Shown here: piece by piece, positions 14,311 to 27,200 of the stretch
Position numbering within the stretch: the first letter of the stretch is position 1
Layout: every line of letters starts with the position of its first letter
Assembly: GCA_037013495.1 (NCBI GenBank)
Contig: JAZDXN010000013.1
Coordinates: 2,294,001-2,358,000 of the forward strand
Origin: Hippophae tibetana
Lineage: Eukaryota > Streptophyta > Magnoliopsida > Rosales > Elaeagnaceae
Length of the DNA: 64,000 nucleotides
Direction of reading: 5' to 3'
Notes under the pieces: generated by a model
What the model saw: only the letters and a program-made list of their open reading frames with translations
Databases searched by the model: none
What the model was told of the DNA's origin: nothing
Program-made: the position numbers and the translations under genes

Positions 14311-17300
14311 GTTTTGATACCTCAATGTACTTAAATTATGTTTAAACTCATGATTGCATGTCAAAGCGGAGAGGCACGTCGTTGTAGATTCCTAGCCTTA
14401 GAAACACCTTATCCTTTTGCACACAACCGTGTTCAATTTCATCAAGAATACATTCATCTTCTTCTGTGGCTTAAAACTCAACACGCCATATAGGAGATGA
14501 AAAGGTTGGAATGCATTAAGCAAGTTTTTTTGGTAACTTGAGCGTTATATATTTGGGTGTTTAGTCGATTTCTCTATGTGAAGTTTGAAGTAATCTTTAC
14601 AAACGGTACTTTCTTTGTACCATTAGTAAAAGAAATATATTCGAAACAAGCTTATAGCAATTAGTTACTTGTTATTGAAGGGATTTTCCTCATTACAATT
14701 GGGTCCAAAATAACGAAGATGTCTCAATTCAAATGCTACTTTTTTTATGAGAGCTAATTAATTTATGCATAATTTAACGATGCAAAGTGTCAGACACACG
14801 CTCCTGCATATCTTCCTTCAATGAAAAATTACGTGATCGGTTAACCACGAAACATTAAATACTTACATCCACATTGCTTCTATTTATAACATTTTGTCAC
14901 TTATGTTTTATCTTACACTTTCTAACCAACAAGATATATTTGCTCGTAATTGTGGCAAACCTATCTAAACAAAATCATTTTGCAGTTAGACATATTGATG
15001 GAGCATTCTATAACTTAGAACCTGTAGTTTTGATACCTCAATGTACTTAAATTATGTTTAAACTCATGATTGCATGTCAAAGCGGAGAGGCACGTCGTTG
15101 TAGATTCCTAGGCTTAGAAACACCTTATCCTTTTGCACACAACCGTGTTCAATTTCATCAAGAATACATTCATCTTCTTCTGTGGCTTAAAACTCAACAC
15201 GCCATATAGGAGATGAAAAGGTTGGAATGCATTAAGCAAGTTTTTTTGGTAACTTGAGCGTTTTATATTTGGGTGTTTAGTCGATTTCTCTATGTGAAGT
15301 TTGAAGTAATCTTTACAAACGGTACTTTCTTTGTACCATTAGTAAAAGAAATATATTCGAAACAAGCTTATAGCAATTAGTTACTTGTTATTGAAGGGAT
15401 TTTCCTCATTACAGTTGGGTCCAAAATAACGAAGATGTCTCAATTCAAATGCTACTTTTTTTATGAGAGCTAATTAATTTATGCATAATTTAACGATGCA
15501 AAGTGTCAGACACACGCTCCTGTATATCTTCCTTCAATGAAAAATTACGTGATCGGTTAACCACGAAACATTAAATACTTACATCCACATTGCTTCTATG
15601 TATAACATTTTGTCACTTATGTTTTATCTTACACTTTCTAACCAACAAGATATATTGGCTCGTAATTGTGGCAAACCTATCTAAACAAAATCATTTTGCA
15701 GTTAGACATATTGATGGAGCATTCTATAACTTGGAACCTGTAGTTTTGATACCTCAATGTACTTAAATTATGGTCAAACTCATTATTGCATTCAAAGTGG
15801 AGAGGCACGTCGTTGTAGATTCCTAGGCTTAGAAACACCTTATCCTTTTGCACACAACCGTGTTCAATTTCATCAAGAATAGATTCATCTTCTTCTGGTC
15901 CTTGAAACTCAACAAGCCATATAGGAGATGAAAAGGTTGGAATGCATTAAGCAAGTTTTTTTGGTAACTTGAGCGTTATATATTTGGGTGTTTAGTCGAT
16001 TTCTCTATGTGAAGTTTGAAGTAATCTTTACAAACGGTACTTTCTTTGTACCATTAGTAAAAGAAATATATTCGAAACAAGCTTATAGCAATTAGTTACT
16101 TGTTATTGAAGGGATTTTCCTCATTACAATTGGGTCCAAAATAACGAAGATGTCTCAATTCAAATGCTACTTTTTTTATGAGAGCTAATTAATTTATGCA
16201 TAATTTAACGATGCAAAGTGTCAGACACACGCTCCTGCATATCTTCCTTCAATGAAAAATTACGTGATCGGTTAACCACGAAACATTAAATACTTACATC
16301 CACATTGCTTCTATTTATAACATTTTGTCACTTATGTTTTATCTTACACTTTCTAACCAACAAGATATATTTGCTCGTAATTGTGGCAAACCTATCTAAA
16401 CAAAATCATTTTGCAGTTAGACATATTGATGGAGCATTCTATAACTTAGAACCTGTAGTTTTGATACCTCAATGTACTTAAATTATGTTTAAACTCATGA
16501 TTGCATGTCAAAGCGGAGAGGCACGTCGTTGTAGATTCCTAGGCTTAGAAACACCTTATCCTTTTGCACACAACCGTGTTCAATTTCATCAAGAATACAT
16601 TCATCTTCTTCTGTGGCTTAAAACTCAACACGCCATATAGGAGATGAAAAGGTTGGAATGCATTAAGCAAGTTTTTTTGGTAACTTGAGCGTTTTATATT
16701 TGGGTGTTTAGTCGATTTCTCTATGTGAAGTTTGAAGTAATCTTTACAAACGGTACTTTCTTTGTACCATTAGTAAAAGAAATATATTCGAAACAAGCTT
16801 ATAGCAATTAGTTACTTGTTATTGAAGGGATTTTCCTCATTACAGTTGGGTCCAAAATAACGAAGATGTCTCAATTCAAATGCTACTTTTTTTATGAGAG
16901 CTAATTAATTTATGCATAATTTAACGATGCAAAGTGTCAGACACACGCTCCTGTATATCTTCCTTCAATGAAAAATTACGTGATCGGTTAACCACGAAAC
17001 ATTAAATACTTACATCCACATTGCTTCTATGTATAACATTTTGTCACTTATGTTTTATCTTACACTTTCTAACCAACAAGATATATTTGCTCGTAATTGT
17101 GGCAAACCTATCTAAACAAAATCATTTTGCAGTTAGACATATTGATGGAGCATTCTATAACTTGGAACCTGTAGTTTTGATACCTCAATGTACTTAAATT
17201 ATGGTCAAACTCATTATTGCATTCAAAGTGGAGAGGCACGTCGTTGTAGATTCCTAGGCTTAGAAACACCTTATCCTTTTGCACACAACCGTGTTCAATT

Positions 17301-18480
17301 TCATCAAGAATAGATTCATCTTCTTCTGGTCCTTGAAACTCAACAAGCCATATAGGAGATGAAAAGGTTGGAATGCATTAAGCAAGTTTTTTTGGTAACT
17401 TGAGCGTTATATATTTGGGTGTTTAGTCGATTTCTCTATGTGAAGTTTGAAGTAATCTTTACAAACGGTACTTTCTTTGTACCATTAGTAAAAGAAATAT
17501 ATTCGAAACAAGCTTATAGCAATTAGTTACTTGTTATTGAAGGGATTTTCCTCATTACAATTGGGTCCAAAATAACGAAGATGTCTCAATTCAAATGCTA
17601 CTTTTTTTATGAGAGCTAATTAATTTATGCATAATTTAACGATGCAAAGTGTCAGACACACGCTCCTGCATATCTTCCTTCAATGAAAAATTACGTGATC
17701 GGTTAACCACGAAACATTAAATACTTACATCCACATTGCTTCTATTTATAACATTTTGTCACTTATGTTTTATCTTACACTTTCTAACCAACAAGATATA
17801 TTTGCTCGTAATTGTGGCAAACCTATCTAAACAAAATCATTTTGCAGTTAGACATATTGATGGAGCATTCTATAACTTAGAACCTGTAGTTTTGATACCT
17901 CAATGTACTTAAATTATGTTTAAACTCATGATTGCATGTCAAAGCGGAGAGGCACGTCGTTGTAGATTCCTAGGCTTAGAAACACCTTATCCTTTTGCAC
18001 ACAACCGTGTTCAATTTCATCAAGAATACATTCATCTTCTTCTGTGGCTTAAAACTCAACACGCCATATAGGAGATGAAAAGGTTGGAATGCATTAAGCA
18101 AGTTTTTTTGGTAACTTGAGCGTTTTATATTTGGGTGTTTAGTCGATTTCTCTATGTGAAGTTTGAAGTAATCTTTACAAACGGTACTTTCTTTGTACCA
18201 TTAGTAAAAGAAATATATTCGAAACAAGCTTATAGCAATTAGTTACTTGTTATTGAAGGGATTTTCCTCATTACAGTTGGGTCCAAAATAACGAAGATGT
18301 CTCAATTCAAATGCTACTTTTTTTATGAGAGCTAATTAATTTATGCATAATTTAACGATGCAAAGTGTCAGACACACGCTCCTGTATATCTTCCTTCAAT
18401 GAAAAATTACGTGATCGGTTAACCACGAAACATTAAATACTTACATCCACATTGCTTCTATGTATAACATTTTGTCACTT
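13900..18480 (+). repeat. ~4.6-kb segmental duplication, copy 2 (partner 4600-9180)
   Basis: This is the second copy of the segment above. Monomers 14311, 15027, 15743, 16458 and 17174 correspond to 5010, 5726, 6442, 7157 and 7873. A small difference is CGAAAATGTC near 7561 against CGAAGATGTC near 16861. The copy sits directly upstream of the transition to the right domain. Confidence 0.75.
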
Positions 18481-18604
18481 ATGTTTTATGTTACACTTTC
18501 TAACCAACAAGATATATTTGCTCGTAATTGTGGCAAACCTATCTAAACAAAATCATTTTGCAGTTAGACATATTGATGGAGCATTCTATAACTTGGAACC
18601 TGTA

Positions 18605-21600
18605 GTTTTGATACCTCAATGTACTTAAATTATGTTTAAACTCATGATTGCATGTCAAAGCAGAGAGGCACATCCTTGTATATTCCTAGGCTTAGAAACA
18701 CCTTATCCTTCTGCACACAACCGTGTTCAAATTCATCAAGAATACATTCATCTTCTTCTGTGCCTTAAAACTCAACACACCATATAGGAGATGAAAAGGT
18801 TGGAATGCATTAAGCAAGTTTTTTTGGTAACTTGAGCGTTTTATATTTGGGTGTTTAGTCGATTTCTCTATGTGAAGTTTGAAGTAATCTTTACAAACGG
18901 TACTTTCTTTGTATCATTAGTAAAAGAAATATATTCGAAACAAGCTTATAGCAATTAGTTACTTGTTATTGAAGGGATTTTCCTCATTACAGTTGGGTCC
19001 AAAATAACGAAGATGTCTCAATTCAAATGCTACTTTTTTTATGAGAGCTAATTAATTTATGCATAATTTAACGATGCAAAGTGTCAGACACACGCTCCTG
19101 TATATCTTCCTTCAATGAAAAATTACGTGATCGGTTAACCACGAAACATTAAATACTTACATCCACATTGCTTCTATTTATAACATTTTGTCACTTATGT
19201 TTTATCTTACACTTTCTAGAAAACAAGATATATTTGCTCGTAATTGTGGCAAACCTATCTAAACAAAATCAAATTGCAGTTAGACATATTGATGGAGCAT
19301 TCTATAACTTAGAACCTGTAGTTTTGATACCTCAATGTACTTAAATTATGTTTAAACTCATGATTGCATGTCAAAGCGGAGAGGCACGTCGTTGTAGATT
19401 CCTAGGCTTAGAAACACCTTATCCTTCTGCACACAACCGTGTTCAAATTCATCAAGAATAGATTCATCTTCTTCTGGTCCTTGAAACTCAACAAGCCATA
19501 TAGGAGATGAAAAGGTTGGAATGCATTAAGCAAGTTTTTTTGGTAACATGAGCGTTTTATATTTGGGTTTTTAGTCTATTTCTCTTTGTGAAGATTGAAG
19601 TAATCTTTACAAACGGTACTTTCTTTGTACCATTAGTAAAAGAAATATCTTCGAAACAAGGTTATAGCAATTAGTCACTTGTTATTGAAGGGGTTTTCCT
19701 CATTACAGTTGGTTCCAAAATAACGAAGAGGTCTAATTTCAAATGCTACATTTTTTATGAGAGCTAATTAATCTATGTATAATTTAACGATGCAAACTTT
19801 CGGACACAGGCTCCTGCGTATCTTCCTTCAATGACAAGGTACGTGATCGTTTAACCACGAAACATTAAATACTTACATCCACATTGCTTCTATGTATAAC
19901 ATTTTGTCACTTATGTTTTATCTTACACTTTCTAACCAACAAGATATATTTGCTCGTAATTGTGGCAAACCTATCTAAACAAAATCATTTTGCAGTTAGA
20001 CATATTGATGGAGCATTCTATAACTTGGAACCTGTAGTTTTGATACCTCAATGTACTTAAATTATGGTCAAACTCATTATTGCATGTCAAAGCAGAGAGG
20101 CACGTCCTTGTATATTCCTAGGCTTAGAAACACCTTATCCTTTTGCACACAACCGTGTTCAATTTCATCAAGAATAGATTCATCTTCTTCTGGTCCTTGA
20201 AACTCAACAAGCCATATAGGAGATGAAAAGGTTGGAATGCATTAAGCAAGTTTTTTTGGTAACATGAGCGTTTTATATTTGGGTTTTTAGTCTATTTCTC
20301 TTTGTGAAGATTGAAGTAATCTTTACAAACGGTACTTTCTTTGTACCATTAGTAAAAGAAATATCTTCGAAACAAGGTTATAGCAATTAGTCACTTGTTA
20401 TTGAAGGGGTTTTCCTCATTACAGTTGGTTCCAAAATAACGAAGAGGTCTAATTTCAAATGCTACATTTTTTATGAGAGCTAATTAATCTATGTATAATT
20501 TAACGATGCAAACTTTCGGACACAGGCTCCTGCGTATCTTCCTTCAATGACAAGGTACGTGATCGTTTAACCAAGAAACATTAAATACTTACATCCACAA
20601 TGCTTCTATGTATAATATTTTGTCACTTATGTTTTATGTTACACTTTCTAACCAACAAGATATATTTGCTCGTAATTGTGGCAAACCTATCTAAACAAAA
20701 TCATTTTGCAGTTAGACATATTGATGGAGCATTCTATAACTTGGAACCTGTAGTTTTGATACCTCAATGTACTTAAATTATGTTTAAACTCATGATTGCA
20801 TGTCAAAGCAGAGAGGCACGTCCTTGTATATTCCTAGGCTTAGAAACACCTTATCCTTCTGCACACAACCGTGTTCAAATTCATCAAGAATACATTCATC
20901 TTCTTCTGTGCCTTAAAACTCAACACACCATATAGGAGATGAAAAGGTTGGAATGCATTAAGCAAGTTTTTTTGGTAACTTGAGCGTTTTATATTTGGGT
21001 GTTTAGTCGATTTCTCTTTGTGAAGTTTGAAGTAATCTTTACAAACGGTACTTTCTTTGTATCATTAGTAAAAGAAATATATTCGAAACAAGCTTATAGC
21101 AATTAGTTACTTGTTATTGAAGGGATTTTCCTCATTACAGTTGGGTCCAAAATAACGAAGATGTCTCAATTCAAATGCTACTTTTTTTATGAGAGCTAAT
21201 TAATTTATGTATAATTTAACGATGCAAAGTGTCAGACACACGCTCCTGCGTATCTTCCTTCAATGAAAAGTTACGTGATCGGTTAACCACGAAACATTAA
21301 ATACTTACATCCACATTGCTTCTATGTATAACATTTTGTCACTTATGTTTTATCTTACACTTTCTAACCAACAAGATATATTTGCTCGTAATTGTGGCAA
21401 ACCTATCTATACAAAATCATTTTGCAGTTAGACATATTGATGGAGCATTCTATAACTTGGAACCTGTAGTTTTGATACCTCAATGTACTTAAATTATGGT
21501 CAAACTCATTATTGCATTCAAAGTGGAGAGGCACGTCGTTGTAGATTCCTAGGCTTAGAAACACCTTATCCTTTTGCACACAACCGTGTTCAAATTCATC

Positions 21601-23615
21601 AAGAATACATTCATCTTCTTCTGTGCCTTAAAACTCAACACACCATATAGGAGATGAAAAGGTTGGAATGCATTAAGCAAGTGTTTTTGGTAACTTGAGC
21701 GTTTTATATTTGGCTTTTAGTCTATTTCTCTTTGTGAAGTTTGAAGTAATCTATACAAACGGTACTTTCTTTGCATCATTAGTAAAAGAAATATCCTCGA
21801 AACAAGCTTATAGCAATTAGTTACTTGTTATTGAAGGGGTTTTCCTCATTACAGTTGGTTCCAAAATAACGAAGAGCTCTAATTTTCAAATGCTACATTT
21901 TTTATGAGAGCTAATTAATCTATGTATAATTTAACGATGCAAACTTTCGGACACAGGCTGCTGCGTATCTTCCTTCAATGACAAGGTACGTGATCGTTTA
22001 ACCAAGAAACATTAAATACTTACATCCACAATGCTTCTATGTATAATATTTTGTCACTTATGTTTTATGTTACACTTTCTAACCAACAAGATATATTTGC
22101 TCGTAATTGTGGCAAACCTATCTAAACAAAATCATTTTGCAGTTAGACATATTGATGGAGCATTCTATAACTTAGAACCTGTAGTTTTGATACCTCAATG
22201 TACTTAAATTATGTTTAAACTCATGATTGCATGTCAAAGCGGAGAGGCACGTCGTTGTAGATTCCTAGGCTTAGAAACACCTTATCCTTTTGCACACAAC
22301 CGTGTTCAATTTCATCAAGAATACATTAATCTTCTTCTGTGGCTTAAAACTCAACACGCCATATAGGAGATGAAAAGGTTGGAATGCATTAAGCAAGTTT
22401 TTTGGGTAACTTGAGCGTTTTATATTTGGGTGTTTAGTCGATTTCTCTATGTGAAGTTTGAAGTAATCTTTACAAACGGTACTTTCTTTGTACCATTAGT
22501 AAAAGAAATATATTCGAAACAAGCTTATAGCAATTAGTTACTTGTTATTGAAGGGATTTTCCTCATTACAGTTGGGTCCAAAATAACGAAGATGTCTCAA
22601 TTCAAATGCTACTTTTTTTATGAGAGCTAATTAATTTATGCATAATTTAACGATGCAAGGTGTCAGACACACGCTTCTGCATATCTTCCTTCAATGAAAA
22701 ATTACGTGATCGGTTAACCACGAAACATTAAATACTTACATCCACATTGCTTCTATTTATAACATTTTGTCACTTATGTTTTATCTTACACTTTCTAACC
22801 AACAAGATATATTTGCTCGTAATTGTGGCAAACCTATCTAAACAAAATCATTTTGCAGTTAGACATATTGATGGAGCATTCTATAACTTAGAACCTGTAG
22901 TTTTGATACCTCAATGTACTTAAATTATGTTTAAACTCATGATTGCATGTCAAAGCGGAGAGGCACGTCGTTGTAGATTCCTAGGCTTAGAAACACCTTA
23001 TCCTTTTGCACACAACCGTGTTCAATTTCATCAAGAATACATTCCTCTTCTTCTATGCCTTAAAACTCAACACACCATATAGGAGATGAAAAGGTTGGAA
23101 TGCATTAAGCAAGTTTTTTTGGTAACTTGAGCGTTTTATACTTGGGTTTTTAGTCTATTTCTCTTTGTGAAGTTTGAAGTAATCTTTACAAACGGTACTT
23201 TCTTTGTACCATTAGTAAAAGATTTATCTTCGAAACAAGCTTATAGCAATTAGTTACTTGTTATTGAAGGAGTTTTCCTCATTACAGTTGGTTCCAAAAT
23301 AACGAAGAGGTCTCAATTCAAATGCTACTTTTTTTTTGAGAGCTAATTAATCTATACATAATTTAACGATGCAAACTGTGAGACACACACTCCTGCGTAT
23401 CTTCCTTCAATGAAAAATTACGTGATCGGTTAACCACGAAACATTAAATATTTACATCCACATTGCTTCTATATATAACATTTTGTCACTTATGTTTTAT
23501 CTTACACTTTCTAACCAACAAGATATATTTGCTCGTAATTGTGGCAAACCTATCTAAACAAAATCATTTTGCAGTTAGACATATTGATGGAGCATTCTAT
23601 AACTTGGAACCTGTA
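18605..23615 (+). repeat. Transition zone of highly mosaic monomers
   Basis: Monomer starts are 18605, 19321, 20037, 20753, 21469, 22184 and 22900. Almost every unit mixes classes and has private changes. Monomer 18605 has GGCACATCC and CTAGAAAACAAG. Monomers 19321 and 20037 carry an A-type middle. Monomer 20753 has GAAAAGTTAC and TATACAAAATC. Monomer 21469 (715 bp) has AAGTGTTTTTGG, TTGGCTTTTAG, AGAGCTCTAATTTTC and GGCTGCTGCG. Monomer 22184 has ACATTAATC and TTTTTTGGGTAAC. Monomer 22900 has TTCCTCTTC and AGATTTATC, and its 3' half is the first class E sequence in the window. Less homogenised units are expected at the border between two independently homogenised domains. Confidence 0.85.
19321..20752 (+). 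repeat. Tandem pair of monomers that lost the common HindIII site
   Basis: Monomers 19321 and 20037 (716 bp each) both read AACAAGGTTATAGC at 19656-19669 and 20372-20385, where almost all others have AACAAGCTTATAGC. They also share TAGTCACTT, AACTTTCGGACACAGG and an A-type middle section. Their 5' and 3' parts differ, so they share a core copied from one source. Confidence 0.85.
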
Positions 23616-24336
23616 GTTTTGCTACCTCAATGTACTTAAATTATGGTCAAACTCATTATTGCATGTCAAAGCGGAGAGGCACGTCGTTGTAGATTCCTAG
23701 GCTTAGAAACGCCTTATCCTTTTGCACACAACCGGCCGTGTTCAATTTCATCAAGAATAGATTCATCTTCTTCTGGTCCTTGAAACTCAACAAGCCATAT
23801 AGGAGATGAAAAGGTTGGAATGCATTAAGCAAGTTTTTTTGATAACTTGAGCGTTTTATATTTGGGTTTTTAGTCTATTTCTCTTAGTGAAGTTTGAAGT
23901 AATCTTTACAAACGGTACTTTCTTTGCATCATTAGTAAAATAAATATCCTCGAAACAAGCTTTTAGCAATTAGTTACTTGTTATTGAAGGGGTTTTCCTC
24001 ATTACAGTTGGTTCCAAAATAACGAAGAGGTCTAATTTCAAATGCTACATTTTTTTATGAGAGCTAATTAATCTATGTATAATTTAACGATGCAAACATT
24101 CGGACACACGCTCCTGCGTATCTTCCTTCAATGACAAGGTACGTGATCGTTTAACCAAGAAACATTAAATACTTACATCCACAATGCTTCTATGTATAAT
24201 ATTTTGTCACTTATGTTTTATGTTACACTTTCTAACCAACAAGATATATTTGCTCGTAATTGTGGCAAACCTATCTAAGCAAAATCTTTTTGCAGTTAGA
24301 CATATTGATGGAGCATTCTATAACTTAGAACCTGTA
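23616..24336 (+). repeat. Longest monomer (721 bp), D class with a 4-bp insertion
   Basis: At 23731-23740 the sequence reads ACCGGCCGTG where every other monomer has ACCGTG, a 4-bp insertion seen nowhere else in the window. The insertion could be a small tandem duplication of CCG-like bases. The unit also has TCTCTTAGTG where other D monomers have TCTCTTTGTG. The next D copy at 27201 lacks both, so they arose after the units separated, or are sequencing errors. Confidence 0.9.
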
Positions 24337-27200
24337 GTTTTGATACCTCAATGTACTTAAATTATGTTTAAACTCATGATTGCAAGTCAAAGCGGAGAGG
24401 CACGTCGTTGTAGATTCCTAGGCTTAGAAACACCTTATCCTTTTGCACACAACCGTGTTCAATTTCATCAAGAATACATTCATCTTCTTCTGTGGCTTAA
24501 AACTCAACACGCCATATAGGAGATGAAAAGGTTGGAATGCATTAAGCAAGTTTTTTTGGTAACTTGAGCGTTTTATATTTGGGTGTTTAGTCGATTTCTC
24601 TATGTGAAGTTTGAAGTAATCTTTACAAACGGTACTTTCTTTGTACCATTAGTAAAAGAAATATATTCGAAACAAGCTTATAGCAATTAGTTACTTGTTA
24701 TTGAAGGGATTTTCCTCATTACAGTTGGGTCCAAAATAACGAAGATGTCTCAATTCAAATGCTACTTTTTTTATGAGAGCTAATTAATTTATGCATAATT
24801 TAACGATGCAAAGTGTCAGACACACGCTCCTGCATATCTTCCTTCAATGAAAAATTACGTGATCGGTTAACCACGAAACATTAAATACTTACATCCACAT
24901 TGCTTCTATTTATAACATTTTGTCACTTATGTTTTATCTTACACTTTCTAACCAACAAGATATATTTGCTCGTAATTGTGGCAAACCTATCTAAACAAAA
25001 TCATTTTGCAGTTAGACATATTGATGGAGCATTCAATAACTTAGAACCTGTAGTTTTGATACCTCAATGTACTTAAATTATGTTTAAACTCATGATTGCA
25101 TGTCAAAGCGGAGAGGCACGTCGTTGTAGATTCCTAGGCTTAGAAACACCTTATCCTTTTGCACACAACCGTGTTCAATTTCATCAAGAATACATTCATC
25201 TTCTTCTGTGGCTTAAAACTCAACACGCCATATAGGAGATGAAAAGGTTGGAATGCATTAAGCAAGTTTTTTTGGTAACTTGAGCGTTTTATATTTGGGT
25301 GTTTAGTCGATTTCTCTATGTGAAGTTTGAAGTAATCTTTACAAACGGTACTTTCTTTGTACCATTAGTAAAAGAAATATATTCGAAACAAGCTTATAGC
25401 AATTAGTTACTTGTTATTGAAGGGATTTTCCTCATTACAGTTGGGTCCAAAATAACGAAGATGTCTCAATTCAAATGCTACTTTTTTTATGAGAGCTAAT
25501 TAATTTATGCATAATTTAACGATGCAAAGTGTCAGACACACGCTCCTGCATATCTTCCTTCAATGAAAAATTACGTGATCGGTTAACCACGAAACATTAA
25601 ATACTTACATCCACAATGCTTCTATGTATAATATTTTGTCACTTATGTTTTATCTTACACTTTCTAACCAAGAAGATATGTTTGCTCGTAATTGTGGCAA
25701 ACCTATCTAAACAAAATCATTTTGCAGTTAGACATATTGATGGAGCATTCTATAACTTGGAACCTGTAGTTTTGATACCTCAATGTACTTAAATTATGGT
25801 CAAACTCATTATTGCATATCAAAGCGGAGAGGCACGTCGTTGTAGATTCCTAGGCTTAGAAACGCCTTATCCTTTTGCACACAACCGTGTTCAATTTCAT
25901 CAAGAATACATTCATCTTCTTCTGTGCCTTAAAACTCAACACACCATATAGGAGATGAAAAGGTTGGAATGCATTAAGCAAGTTTTTTTGGTAACTTGAG
26001 CGTTTTATATTTGGGTTTTTAGTCTATTTCTCTTTGTGAAGTTTGAAGTAATCTTTACAAACGGTACTTTCTTTGTACCATTAGTAAAAGAAATATCTTC
26101 GAAACAAGCTTATAGCAATTAGTTACTTGTTATTGAAGGAGTTTTCCTCATTACAGTTGGTTCCAAAATAACGAAGAGGTCTCAATTCAAATGCTACTTT
26201 TTTTTTGAGAGCTAATTAATCTATACATAATTTAACGATGCAAACTGTGAGACACACACTCCTGCATATCTTCCTTCAATGAAAAATTACGTGATCGGTT
26301 AACCACGAAACATTAAATACTTACATCCACATTGCTTCTATTTATAACATTTTGTCACTTATGTTTTATCTTACACTTTCTAACCAACAAGATATATTTG
26401 CTCGTAATTGTGGCAAACCTATCTAAACAAAATCATTTTGCAGTTAGACATATTGATGGAGCATTCTATAACTTAGAACCTGTAGTTTTGATACCTCAAT
26501 GTACTTAAATTATGTTTAAACTCATGATTGCATGTCAAAGCGGAGAGGCACGTCGTTGTAGATTCCTAGGCTTAGAAACGCCTTATCCTTTTGCACACAA
26601 CCGTGTTCAATTTCATCAACAATACATTCATCTTCTTCTGTGCCTTAAAACTCAACACACCATATAGGAGATGAAAAGGTTGGAATGCATTAAGCAAGTT
26701 TTTTTGGTAACTTGAGCGTTTTATATTTGGGTTTTTAGTCTATTTCTCTTTGTGAAGTTTGAAGTAATCTTTACAAACGGTACTTTCTTTGTACCATTAG
26801 TAAAAGAAATATCTTCGAAACAAGCTTATAGCAATTAGTTACTTGTTATTGAAGGAGTTTTCCTCATTACAGTTGGTTCCAAAATAACGAAGAGGTCTCA
26901 ATTCAAATGCTACTTTTTTTTTGAGAGCTAATTAATCTATACATAATTTAACGATGCAAACTGTGAGACACACACTCCTGCGTATCTTCCTTCAATGAAA
27001 AATTACGTGATCGGTTAACCACGAAACATTAAATATTTACATCCACATTGCTTCTATATATAACATTTTGTCACTTATGTTTTATCTTACACTTTCTAAC
27101 CAACAAGATATATTTGCTCGTAATTGTGGCAAACCTATCTAAACAAAATCATTTTGCAGTTAGACATATTGATGGAGCATTCTATAACTTGGAACCTGTA
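23616..27200 (+). repeat. Higher-order repeat, five-monomer form (3,585 bp)
   Basis: Monomer starts are 23616 (D, 721 bp), 24337 (C), 25053 (C ending AAGAAGATATG), 25769 (F/E) and 26485 (E). This is the first unit opened by the class D marker GTTTTGCTACC. The next class D monomer follows at 27201, defining the unit. Relative to the six-monomer units to the right it has one E-type monomer fewer. It contains the only 721-bp monomer in the window. Confidence 0.88.

Larger units (their letters stand above)
5726..18604 (+). repeat. Left domain: B'' monomers alternating with A/B chimeras
   Basis: Monomer starts are 5726, 6442, 7157, 7873, 8588, 9304, 10019, 10735, 11450, 12165, 12880, 13596, 14311, 15027, 15743, 16458, 17174 and 17889. 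The 715-bp units (6442, 7873, 9304, 10735, 11450, 12165, 13596, 15743, 17174) begin as class A (GCATTCAAAGTGG) and continue as class B from about base 230. The 716-bp units are B-like throughout, many with TGTATATC and TGTATAACATT. ATATTGGCTC replaces ATATTTGCTC only in this domain (monomers 5726, 8588, 10019, 10735, 12880, 15027). The alternation 715/716 gives a dimer-like rhythm broken at 10735-12879, where three 715-bp units stand together. Confidence 0.88.

Noticed and set aside
27050-27070. TATA box at CTATATATAAC in class E
   Set aside because: It is one of several forms (TTTATAAC, TGTATAAC) of an AT-rich site, with no gene downstream.
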